Source of the DNA: Peptococcaceae bacterium UBA5356
Lineage (GTDB): Bacteria; Bacillota; Peptococcia; DRI-13; DTU073
Assembly (NCBI GenBank): GCA_002407935.1
Contig: DHPU01000073.1
Span: forward strand, 1 to 17,970
Direction: 5' to 3'
Length of the DNA: 17,970 nt
Each line of letters starts with the position of its first letter. Position 1 is the stretch's first letter. The notes under the pieces are model-generated. The model saw nothing but the letters and a program-made list of their open reading frames with translations. It was not told the origin of the DNA and ran no database searches. The position numbers and the translations under genes were made by a program. Shown piece by piece: positions 8,011 to 14,951 of this stretch.

Positions 8011-8943
8011 ATGTCGTTCTCCACTGAGGCTAAGGATGAATTGGCTCGCATTTTTCCCGAGAAGCGTTGTTGTAAGATGGCTGAATTAGCCGCTTTAATT
8101 CGCATGGATGGGACGATTACAATTAGCACAAATCACGAAATTGCGCTGGTGGTAACCACGGAAAGTGCACCAGTGGCCAGAAAGATTTTTCGCTTATTTA
8201 AAGAGGTGTACAATCTGGAAGCGGAGATTAGAGTGCAAAGGAAGAGGCGCTTGAAAAAAAACAATCTGTACAGCGTACGGCTTAATTCCTTTGTCCAGAT
8301 TAACAGGGTGCTTAATGAATTGGGGATTTTGGGCGAGGACGGCGATGTTTTGCCGGGCATTAAAAAATCGTTAGTCAAGGCAACGTGCTGCCGGCGCAGT
8401 TTCTTGCGGGGCGTTTTTTGTGGAGCCGGTTCGGTTAATAATCCTGAGGGCAATTACCACCTGGAGCTAATTACTAATAATGAAGCATATGCTTTGGCTT
8501 TAATCGAGCTGATTAATTCATTTCCGGAAATGCTGGCCAAGGTCAGCAGCAGAAAAAATTGGTATGTGGTTTATTTAAAGGAAAGTGAACAAATAGCGGC
8601 TTTTCTGAATGTTATTGGTGCGCACAGGGCCTTGTTGGAATTTGAAAATATCAGGATAATGAAAGGGATGCGGAATAAAGTTAATCGGCTGGTTAATTGT
8701 GATACGGCTAATTTGAAAAAGTCTGTAGAGGCGTCTTTAAGACAAATTGAACATATTAAATTACTGGATAAAAAAGTGGGTTTGGAGAAACTTCCGCTGC
8801 GGTTAAGGGAGATAGCCCGCCTTCGTTTAGAGAATCCGGACAGTAGTTTAAAGGAATTAGGAGAAATGATGTCACCTCCGATGGGAAAATCAGGCGTTAA
8901 TCATCGCTTAAGAAAAATAGAAGCATTGGCCAGGCTTTTTTAA
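8011..8943 (+). CDS. whiA: WhiA-type DNA-binding regulator
   Basis: WhiA joins a LAGLIDADG homing-endonuclease-like fold that has lost nuclease activity to a C-terminal helix-turn-helix. In Streptomyces it drives sporulation genes with WhiB. In Bacillus it affects cell division and chromosome segregation. The 310 residues fit the family. The LAGLIDADG-like halves are MAELAALIRMDGTI (about 22-35) and RRSFLRGVFCGAGSV (about 128-142). The C-terminal helix-turn-helix is around LKELGEMMSPPMGKSGVNHRLRKI. ATG 8011 has AAGGAGGG seven bases upstream, within the end of yvcK, and only three bases separate the genes. It is the last gene of the rapZ-yvcK-whiA run. The HPr-like crh gene that follows in Bacillus is absent here. 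Confidence 0.95.
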   Translation: MSFSTEAKDELARIFPEKRCCKMAELAALIRMDGTITISTNHEIALVVTTESAPVARKIFRLFKEVYNLEAEIRVQRKRRLKKNNLYSVRLNSFVQINRVLNELGILGEDGDVLPGIKKSLVKATCCRRSFLRGVFCGAGSVNNPEGNYHLELITNNEAYALALIELINSFPEMLAKVSSRKNWYVVYLKESEQIAAFLNVIGAHRALLEFENIRIMKGMRNKVNRLVNCDTANLKKSVEASLRQIEHIKLLDKKVGLEKLPLRLREIARLRLENPDSSLKELGEMMSPPMGKSGVNHRLRKIEALARLF

Positions 8944-8979
8944 ATACAATTAGCTAGTGCTTTTTTGCCAAAACTTTTG

Positions 8980-8985
8980 TATAAT
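8980..8985 (+). promoter_or_regulatory. Putative -10 element for the ferredoxin gene
   Basis: TATAAT is a perfect -10 hexamer about 50 bases before the ferredoxin ATG, in the A/T-rich gap after whiA. No convincing -35 box sits 16-18 bases upstream. The call rests on the hexamer, its position and the downstream terminator that defines a separate unit. Confidence 0.35.
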
Positions 8986-9036
8986 TAATTAGGAAAAGGG
9001 TGTAGTTAAGAGTTATGAGGAGTTGGAGGTGAAAAT

Positions 9037-9207
9037 ATGGCATACGTAATTAGCGATGAATGCATTTCTTGTGGTGCTTGTGAAGCAGAGTGCCCCGTCG
9101 GTGCGATTAGCGAAGGTGATGGAAAGTTTGTTATCGATGCAGACAAATGTACTGAATGTGGCTCTTGTGCCGATGTTTGTCCGGTAGGTGCTCCTGAAAA
9201 AAAGTAA
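9037..9207 (+). CDS. Small 2[4Fe-4S] clostridial-type ferredoxin
   Basis: This 56-residue ferredoxin is a soluble low-potential electron carrier of the kind used by anaerobes with pyruvate:ferredoxin oxidoreductase and hydrogenases. Two complete cluster-binding motifs are present: C9-x2-C12-x2-C15-x3-C19-P and C38-x2-C41-x2-C44-x3-C48-P. Each cluster therefore takes three cysteines from one motif and the fourth from the other, as in Clostridium pasteurianum ferredoxin. The two halves show the internal duplication typical of this family. The start ATG has GGAGG seven bases upstream. The gene stands alone between a putative promoter and a strong terminator, which suggests separate and probably high expression. 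Its physiological partner cannot be read from the neighbours. Confidence 0.95.
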   Translation: MAYVISDECISCGACEAECPVGAISEGDGKFVIDADKCTECGSCADVCPVGAPEKK

Positions 9208-9238
9208 ATTTTTAAGGAGTAAAAAAGGAGACGATAAG

Positions 9239-9279
9239 AAAGAGGATGTTAACAGAAGAAAGTTAACATCCTCTTTTTT
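9239..9279 (+). terminator. Intrinsic terminator after the ferredoxin gene
   Basis: AAAGAGGATGTTAAC (9239-9253) pairs perfectly with GTTAACATCCTCTTT (9262-9276) over an eight-base purine loop. The T-run extends to 9279. The 15-bp stem starts about 30 bases after the ferredoxin stop. Because A-rich sequence precedes the left arm, it may also work weakly on the opposite strand, but no minus-strand gene needs it. Confidence 0.95.
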
Positions 9280-9323
9280 CCTGTATTAATAATTAAATTT
9301 TCGGGCAATATGATACATTAATT

Positions 9324-9332
9324 TGATATAAT
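9324..9332 (+). promoter_or_regulatory. Putative extended -10 promoter for rpoN
   Basis: TGATATAAT has the TG extension one base before a perfect TATAAT (9327-9332), as in extended -10 sigma-A promoters. It lies about 80 bases before the rpoN ATG, after the ferredoxin terminator. No good -35 hexamer is visible, as is common for extended -10 promoters. The rest of the 9280-9410 gap is A/T-rich with no other recognised element. Confidence 0.5.
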
Positions 9333-9410
9333 ATATGGTATAGATAGATATATGGATATTAGAGATGTGTTATTAGATGAAATGATGAAACTACTAGGAG
9401 GAGAAAAAAG

Positions 9411-10778
9411 ATGCTAGGTTATAATTTGAAGTTGGAACAAAAACAAAAATTAATCATGACCTCAGAACTTCAGCAAGCTATCAAGATTCTGCAGTTCTCT
9501 TCTTTAGAGTTGAAAGATTATGTTGAGCAAATGATGGTGGAGAATCCTTTAATTGAAGTAGGAGAAGAGGAAAAAAAGAGTGAAATTGCAGAGACGGAAG
9601 TTGATTGGGAGGAATATTTGCGGGAAAGTGAGAGCTATGGCTCCTCTTTTTTACCACGGGAAGTAAAAGAGGATGTTTGTTTGGAAAATATGATCTCGGA
9701 GGAGCAAAATCTGCAGGAGTATCTTTTTTTTCAGTTGGGTTGTTTACGTTTAAATCCTCTCGAGCAACGGATTGGCAGGTACCTGATCGGAAATATTGAT
9801 TCCGCCGGATATCTTACGACTTCGGTTGAACAAACGGCCCATGCTTTAGGCGCCGGTCGTCGGACGGTGGAAGACGTGTTACGGTTGGTGCAAAGTTTTG
9901 AACCAGCGGGGATTGGGGCGCGTAATTTGCAGGAATGTCTGTTGCTGCAGCTTAGGCAAAAAAACAATACGGATCAAGATTTACGAAGATTGGTAGAAAA
10001 TTATTTGCAGGATATTGGACTGGGCAAATTGCAGAAAGTGGCCGCAGCCATGCATCTTTCTGTGGTCCGTGTTCAGGAGCTGGCCGATTTGCTCAAGGGT
10101 CTTAATCCCAAGCCCGGAGCCTCTTATAGCAGTGGAGAAGAAACCCGTTATATTGTTCCTGATGTTTTAATTGAGCGTGTGGAAGGGGAGTTTGTGATTC
10201 TGGTTAATGATAGTTTCTTGCCCCGCTTAACGATTAATAGGACATATAGCGCCATTTTAAATAAGGTTAGTCAGGCAGATGAAAGCACGAAAAATTTTGT
10301 AGTGAATAAAATGAATCAGGCGCTTTGGTTAATGCGCAGTATTGAGCAGCGGCGGATGACCATTTATCGGGTTACGGAAGCTTTACTCAGGAAACAAATA
10401 GATTTTTTTAACAAGGGGATCATGTTTCTAAAACCATTGACCATGAAGCAGGTGGCTAAAGAGATTGGGGTGCATGAATCTACAGTTAGTCGGGCTACTT
10501 CTAATAAATATGTGCAGACTCCTCATGGTATTTTTGAATTCAAGTTTTTTTTTACTAACGGGCTTAGTACAAGTACGGGTAATAGTACTTCCTCGGAAAT
10601 TATTAAACAGTTACTGTTGGAGCTGATTAAAAATGAGGATATTACCAGGCCTTATAGTGATCAAAAATTAGTGGCTCTTTTGCAGGAGCAAGGCATTCAA
10701 ATTGCCCGGCGGACAATGGCGAAGTATCGTGAGGAGCTGGGTGTTTTAAGCTCGGCCCAGCGGCGGCGGTATCAGTAA
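9411..10778 (+). CDS. rpoN: RNA polymerase sigma-54 factor (RpoN/SigL)
   Basis: Sigma-54 directs RNA polymerase to -24/-12 promoters that need an AAA+ enhancer-binding activator. All three parts are present in 455 residues. Region I is Gln/Leu-rich (LEQKQKLIMTSELQQAIKIL, through about residue 50). It is followed by an acidic stretch (EVGEEEKKSEIAETEVDWEE) and the core-binding domain (about 90-290). The helix-turn-helix is around MKQVAKEIGVHESTVSRATS, and the RpoN box is ARRTMAKYRE at 432-441, which reads the -24 element. ATG 9411 has AGGAGGAG seven to eight bases upstream. No enhancer-binding protein gene and no clear -24/-12 promoter were seen in the window, so its regulon lies elsewhere. 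No terminator is visible between rpoN and cggR. Confidence 0.97.
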   Translation: MLGYNLKLEQKQKLIMTSELQQAIKILQFSSLELKDYVEQMMVENPLIEVGEEEKKSEIAETEVDWEEYLRESESYGSSFLPREVKEDVCLENMISEEQNLQEYLFFQLGCLRLNPLEQRIGRYLIGNIDSAGYLTTSVEQTAHALGAGRRTVEDVLRLVQSFEPAGIGARNLQECLLLQLRQKNNTDQDLRRLVENYLQDIGLGKLQKVAAAMHLSVVRVQELADLLKGLNPKPGASYSSGEETRYIVPDVLIERVEGEFVILVNDSFLPRLTINRTYSAILNKVSQADESTKNFVVNKMNQALWLMRSIEQRRMTIYRVTEALLRKQIDFFNKGIMFLKPLTMKQVAKEIGVHESTVSRATSNKYVQTPHGIFEFKFFFTNGLSTSTGNSTSSEIIKQLLLELIKNEDITRPYSDQKLVALLQEQGIQIARRTMAKYREELGVLSSAQRRRYQ

Positions 10779-10813
10779 TGGGGAAAGTATAATCAGTGAA
10801 ATTAATTGCTGTA

Positions 10814-10842
10814 TTGTCAAGGTAAGCATAATTTGGTAGAGT
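10814..10842 (+). promoter_or_regulatory. Putative sigma-A promoter of the glycolytic operon
   Basis: TTGTCA (10814-10819, five of six matches to TTGACA) and TAGAGT (10837-10842, four of six to TATAAT) are separated by 17 bases. Transcription would start near 10849, just before the CggR operator. That is the same arrangement as in the Bacillus subtilis gapA operon. The weak -10 keeps confidence moderate. Confidence 0.45.
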
Positions 10843-10856
10843 AAATATAAAATGAA

Positions 10857-10892
10857 TGGGACAAATATATTAAAGGCGGGACAATCGATGAC
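10857..10892 (+). promoter_or_regulatory. CggR operator (tandem direct repeat)
   Basis: Two GGGACAA copies begin at 10858 and 10878, exactly 20 bp apart. The known Bacillus subtilis operator is CGGGAC-N6-TGTC-N4 followed by a second CGGGAC-N6-TGTC. Here the first half is TGGGAC-N6-ATTA and the second is CGGGAC-N6-TGAC, with the N4 gap and total length of 36 bp kept exactly. The second half-site is near-perfect and the first is degenerate in its TGTC part. It lies just downstream of the putative promoter and five bases before the cggR ribosome binding site. CggR bound here should block elongation or initiation until fructose-1,6-bisphosphate accumulates. Confidence 0.85.
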
Positions 10893-10896
10893 CCAC

Positions 10897-10903
10897 GGGA
10901 GGG
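10897..10903 (+). promoter_or_regulatory. Ribosome binding site deciding the cggR start
   Basis: GGGAGGG abuts ATG 10904, which leaves no spacer for initiation there. It lies six bases before the in-frame TTG 10910, a normal spacing, so TTG is the better start even though ATG looks more attractive by codon. Confidence 0.5.
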
Positions 10904-10909
10904 ATGAGC

Positions 10910-11968
10910 TTGTTAGAGGGGTTAGAGTTATTAAAAAGATTAGTACCGGAGATAATCTTTTTGTTAGAAAAAAGGTATAATATACTTCGGGTGGTAAGTT
11001 ATAATCAACCGATTGGGCGAAGACTTCTTTCCGAACAGTTAGAGTTGGGGGAAAGAGTGGTACGTAGTGAGGTTGAGTTTTTAAAAGGGCAGCAATTATT
11101 ACTTTCCGATGCGGTAGGTGTATCTTTAACGAAGGAATGTGAAATCCTCATGCCCCAATTAGCCGAGCTTATTCATCAGTTTCGCGGGCTTGCTTTTTTG
11201 GAAGATTATTTAGAGAAAAAAATGGAACTCACCAAGGTTTGTATTGTTCCCGGTGATTTGGATGAAGCTAATACAAATTTACGGGAGTTGGGGAAGACGG
11301 CAGGCAAGCTTGTCAGTGAGGTAGTACAGGATGATTGGGTAATTGCTGTTTCTGGGGGCACGACCATGGCTGAGGTGGCCCGCCAAATTCCGCAGACTGA
11401 TGAGAAGAAAGGGATTCTGGTTGTGCCGGCGCGAGGTGGTTTGGGAGAAGTAGTGGAAATTCAGTCCAATACGATTGCCGCGCGGATTGCCAAGAGTTTG
11501 CAAGGAAGCTATCGCTTATTATATGTACCTGATGATATTTCCGAGGAGGCTTTGGAGAATTTTGTTTTAGATCATAAAATATTAGAAACAATCGCTTTAG
11601 CGAAAAGGGCCAATCTTTTATTGCATGGCATTGGTGTCCCCAAGATTATGGCCGCACGCCGTGACTTAAATTGGCAGGATTTGCTTAAGTGGGCGAAAAA
11701 ACTTCCGGTGGGTGAGGCTTTCGGCTATTATTTTGCGGAAGATGGTTCGGTAGCGGTAACTACGCCTACTGTTGGGCCAAGGCTGGAAGATTTAGCTCGA
11801 TTTAATCAGGTGGTGGCGGTGGCCGGTGGCAAAAGTAAAGCTAAGGCGATTCTGGCTGTTCTTAAAGCTGGTTTTGTGAAAGTGTTGATTACAGATCAGG
11901 GGGCAGCCGAAGCGATGCAAAAAGCTTTGGAAGAAGAATTTTTATTATACGAGGGGGAAAATTCATGA
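10910..11968 (+). CDS. cggR: Central glycolytic genes regulator CggR (SorC family)
   Basis: CggR represses the operon for lower glycolysis and is released by fructose-1,6-bisphosphate. An N-terminal winged helix-turn-helix (about residues 15-80) includes QPIGRRLLSEQLELGERVVRS, the same PIGRR element seen in Bacillus CggR. The C-terminal SorC sugar-phosphate-binding domain covers about 90-350, with the VSGGTTMAEVA, VPARGGLG and LLHGIGVP segments. From TTG 10910 it is 352 residues, and from ATG 10904 it is 354. Both are close to family length. It is the first gene of the operon, follows its own operator, and overlaps gapA by the four bases ATGA (11965-11968). It should therefore be autoregulated and translated in tandem with gapA. 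Confidence 0.95.
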   Translation: MLEGLELLKRLVPEIIFLLEKRYNILRVVSYNQPIGRRLLSEQLELGERVVRSEVEFLKGQQLLLSDAVGVSLTKECEILMPQLAELIHQFRGLAFLEDYLEKKMELTKVCIVPGDLDEANTNLRELGKTAGKLVSEVVQDDWVIAVSGGTTMAEVARQIPQTDEKKGILVVPARGGLGEVVEIQSNTIAARIAKSLQGSYRLLYVPDDISEEALENFVLDHKILETIALAKRANLLLHGIGVPKIMAARRDLNWQDLLKWAKKLPVGEAFGYYFAEDGSVAVTTPTVGPRLEDLARFNQVVAVAGGKSKAKAILAVLKAGFVKVLITDQGAAEAMQKALEEEFLLYEGENS

Positions 11969-12966
11969 AAAAAGTTGGGATAAATGGATTCGGACGGATT
12001 GGCAGAAATGTATTTAGGATTGCTTTAGATAATGAAGACTTTGAAATAGTGGCGGTAAATGATCTTACCGATGCCAGAACGCTGGCTCATCTGTTGGAAT
12101 TTGATTCAGTGCATGGCAGGTTTAAGGGTAAGGTGGAGGCTGCGGAAGGGGTCATTATCGTTAATGGTAAAAAAATCAAGGTATTGGCGGAAAAGGATCC
12201 CGCATTGTTACCGTGGAATGAGTTAGGGGTAGATGTAGTTATTGAATCAACGGGGCGTTTTACTAATGGGGAGAAGGCTCGTGCTCATTTGGCGGCCGGT
12301 GCCCAAAAAGTAATTATCTCTGCCCCGGCTAAGCAGGAAGATATTACGATTGTGATGGGTGTGAATGAGGATCAATATGATCCGCAGAGTCATCAAATTA
12401 TTTCTAATGCTTCTTGCACAACGAATTGCTTGGCCCCTCTTGTCAAAGTTCTCCATGAAAAATATACTATAAAACGGGGGATGATGACGACAGTTCATTC
12501 TTATACCAATGATCAGCAGATTTTAGATCTCCCGCACAAGGACTTAAGAAGGGCTAGGGCAGCAGGGCTTTCGATTATTCCGACAACCACGGGGGCGGCT
12601 AAAGCGGTAACGCTTGTGCTGCCTGAGTTAAAGGGTAAATTGAATGGGTTTGCGATGCGTGTCCCTACACCCAATGTTTCGGTGGTGGATTTTGTGGCGG
12701 AGTTAAATACGGGGGTTACGGTGGAAGAAATTAATGCCGTACTGAAGGAAGCGGCGGAGGGTCCTCTACAGGGCATAATGGCTTATTCCGATCAACCTTT
12801 GGTTTCTAAAGACTATAATGGTGATGCTCATTCTTCGATTATCGATGCCTTGTCAACCATGGTAATAGATGGTAACATGATTAAGGTTGTGGCTTGGTAT
12901 GACAATGAATGGGGGTATTCTTGCCGGGTTGTTGATCTGGCCTGTTTAGTTGCCAGAACGCTTTAA
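11965..12966 (+). CDS. gapA: NAD-dependent glyceraldehyde-3-phosphate dehydrogenase
   Basis: This enzyme converts glyceraldehyde-3-phosphate, NAD+ and phosphate to 1,3-bisphosphoglycerate in the cytoplasm. The 333 residues include the N-terminal Rossmann motif GINGFGRIGR. Asp33 at the end of strand two, with the Leu-Pro of ILDLPHKDLRRAR, marks an NAD-preferring glycolytic (GapA) enzyme rather than the NADP-using GapB type. The catalytic Cys151 lies in SNASCTTNC and His178 in TVHSYTND. ATG 11965 overlaps the cggR stop, and GAGGGGG lies seven bases upstream. It is the second gene of the CggR operon and feeds 1,3-bisphosphoglycerate directly to the kinase domain encoded next. The sequence is intact with no unusual substitutions seen. 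Confidence 0.98.
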   Translation: MKKVGINGFGRIGRNVFRIALDNEDFEIVAVNDLTDARTLAHLLEFDSVHGRFKGKVEAAEGVIIVNGKKIKVLAEKDPALLPWNELGVDVVIESTGRFTNGEKARAHLAAGAQKVIISAPAKQEDITIVMGVNEDQYDPQSHQIISNASCTTNCLAPLVKVLHEKYTIKRGMMTTVHSYTNDQQILDLPHKDLRRARAAGLSIIPTTTGAAKAVTLVLPELKGKLNGFAMRVPTPNVSVVDFVAELNTGVTVEEINAVLKEAAEGPLQGIMAYSDQPLVSKDYNGDAHSSIIDALSTMVIDGNMIKVVAWYDNEWGYSCRVVDLACLVARTL

Positions 12967-13004
12967 AATATTTTTCTAAAAGTTCCTTTAGGGAGGGTGG
13001 AAAA

Positions 13005-14948
13005 GTGAATAAAAAGACCATTCGTGACATCAAGGTAGCGGAGCAAAGAGCCCTTGTCCGCGTTGACTTTAATGTACCGCTGAAAGAAGGCAAAATTCTG
13101 GATGATACTCGTATGACTAAGGCTTTACCTACGATTAAGTATCTTCAGGAGCAAGGGGCGAGGGTAATCCTGATGACACATTTAGGGAGACCTAAAGGGC
13201 AAGTCGTTCCGGAAATGAGTGTTAAGGCATTGCTGCCACATTTGAGTGAACTACTGGGAGAAGAGGTGCTTTTTGCTGCTGATTGTGGTGGAATAGAGTC
13301 TCAGCAGGTAGTAAAGGAGATGAAACCTGGTCAGGTTGCGTTGCTGGAAAATGTGCGTTTTTATGCCGGAGAAGAAAAGAATGAGCCTGATTTTGCCAAA
13401 AAGCTGGCTGCTTTAGGTGATTTTTATGTCAATGATGCTTTTGGTACAGCCCATCGGGCCCATGCGTCGACCGAAGGAATAACGCAGTATTTACCGGCTG
13501 TTGCCGGATTTTTGATGGAAAAGGAAATAGCAGTTTTATCGGAGGTGTTGGAGAAACCGGCTCAGCCGTTTGTCGTAATTTTAGGTGGGGCGAAGGTTTC
13601 TGATAAGATTTCGGTCATTGAGAATCTGCTTAAAAAGGCGGCTTGCTTATTAATTGGGGGGGCCATGGCGCATACCTTTTTAAGTGCACAGGGCTATCAA
13701 TTAGGTGCTTCCAAAATAGAAACAGACAAGCTGGAGACAGCCAGGGAGCTCTTGAAAAAAGCGAAGGAAGTCGGCGTAAAGGTGGTTTTACCTCAAGATT
13801 TGGTGGTAGCCGAAGAGTTTTCGGCAGAGGCGCAAGGTCAAGCTTTTTCGCTGCAAGAAATACCTGAAAAGGGGCTGGCACTTGATATTGGACCAAAAAC
13901 GATCGAGGCGTTCAGGCAGATTATTGCCAAAGCGCAGACGATTGTTTGGAATGGGCCTTTGGGTGTCTACGAATTTCCGCAATTTGCGGTGGGTACAAAT
14001 AAGATCGCCCAAGCAGCGGCTTCGTCACAAGGGAAAACGGTGATTGGCGGTGGAGATGTAGTTGCTGCTGTGGAAAAGGCCGGACTGGCGGAAGCGATTT
14101 ATCATATTTCGACAGGGGGCGGAGCATCATTAGAATTTTTGGAAGGGAAGGTTTTGCCCGGGGTGGCTGCTCTTTTAGATCAACGGAAATCGGTTGTTGC
14201 CGCTAATTGGAAAATGTATAAGACAGTTAAAGAAGGAGAAAGTTTTTTAGCTCAGTTTCCTTTGGAGAAGGAGCTTTATCAAGAGGTAGAGGTTGTTGTT
14301 TGCCCGCCTTTTACTGCTTTACAAGCGGTAGAAAAGGGACTGCGCGGCACAGGGATCAAATTAGGAGGGCAGAATCTTTATCCGGCGGCAGAGGGTGCTT
14401 TTACAGGCGAAATTTCTCCTGCCATGCTCAAGGATTTAGGTTGTACATATGTTATTCTCGGTCATTCGGAACGTCGCCATATTCTGGGGGAACAGGATGA
14501 ATTTATTCATAAAAAAGTCAAAGCAGCATTCGCTAATGAGCTTATCCCGATTCTTTGCGTGGGGGAGACGCTGGAGCAAAGGCAGGAAGGGAAAACGGAG
14601 GAAGTTTGCCGCCGTCAAGTTTTAAGCGGACTAGGCGACCTAGAGAGTAAAGATGTGGCACGTTTGGTGATTGCCTATGAACCTGTTTGGGCGATTGGCA
14701 CCGGAGTTAATGCCAGCCCGGCAGATGCGGAAGAGACGATTGCCTTTATCCGCAGCGTTGTTGAGGAGAGATGGGGCAGGGAAGCGGCAGCAGCTGTGCG
14801 TATTCAGTATGGAGGCAGTGTAAAACCGGGGAATATTCGAGACTTTATGAAATGTGACAATATTGATGGCGCTTTGGTAGGAGGAGCAAGTCTGCAAGTG
14901 GACTCATTTTATGAGATCATACAGGGCGCTCGGAGAGGAAGAGAATAA
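13005..14948 (+). CDS. pgk-tpiA: Fused phosphoglycerate kinase / triosephosphate isomerase
   Basis: One continuous 647-codon frame encodes two complete enzymes. Residues 1 to about 392 are phosphoglycerate kinase, which makes ATP from 1,3-bisphosphoglycerate. Its motifs are RVDFNVPL (19-26), HLGRPKG, GGAKVSDKI, GPLGVYEFPQF and the nucleotide-binding TGGGASLEF (370-378). Residues from about 394 to the end are triosephosphate isomerase, which interconverts dihydroxyacetone phosphate and glyceraldehyde-3-phosphate. Its catalytic residues are N401, K403, H487 (LGHSERR) and E559 (YEPVWAIGTG), and the phosphate loop GGSVKPGN is present. All expected catalytic residues are there. The two join through about two residues at LLDQRKSVV, with no stop codon and no ATG of its own for the isomerase. 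GTG 13005 has GGAGG eight bases upstream. The PGK-TIM fusion is established in Thermotoga maritima. Here it replaces the usual separate pgk and tpiA. Confidence 0.96.
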   Translation: MNKKTIRDIKVAEQRALVRVDFNVPLKEGKILDDTRMTKALPTIKYLQEQGARVILMTHLGRPKGQVVPEMSVKALLPHLSELLGEEVLFAADCGGIESQQVVKEMKPGQVALLENVRFYAGEEKNEPDFAKKLAALGDFYVNDAFGTAHRAHASTEGITQYLPAVAGFLMEKEIAVLSEVLEKPAQPFVVILGGAKVSDKISVIENLLKKAACLLIGGAMAHTFLSAQGYQLGASKIETDKLETARELLKKAKEVGVKVVLPQDLVVAEEFSAEAQGQAFSLQEIPEKGLALDIGPKTIEAFRQIIAKAQTIVWNGPLGVYEFPQFAVGTNKIAQAAASSQGKTVIGGGDVVAAVEKAGLAEAIYHISTGGGASLEFLEGKVLPGVAALLDQRKSVVAANWKMYKTVKEGESFLAQFPLEKELYQEVEVVVCPPFTALQAVEKGLRGTGIKLGGQNLYPAAEGAFTGEISPAMLKDLGCTYVILGHSERRHILGEQDEFIHKKVKAAFANELIPILCVGETLEQRQEGKTEEVCRRQVLSGLGDLESKDVARLVIAYEPVWAIGTGVNASPADAEETIAFIRSVVEERWGREAAAAVRIQYGGSVKPGNIRDFMKCDNIDGALVGGASLQVDSFYEIIQGARRGRE

Positions 14949-14951
14949 AAA

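Noticed and set aside
10852..10980. Small plus-strand frame (42 codons from ATG 10852, or 30 from ATG 10888) overlapping the start of cggR
   Set aside because: It runs out of frame through the cggR N-terminal coding region. The only ribosome-binding-like sequence, AAGGCGG, is part of the CggR operator. The product resembles nothing known to me.
14655..14675. TGGCAC sequences as possible sigma-54 -24/-12 promoters, prompted by rpoN in the window
   Set aside because: At each TGGCAC seen (for example near 14656, 13877 and 14696) the TTGC element is missing at the required distance, and all lie inside coding sequence.
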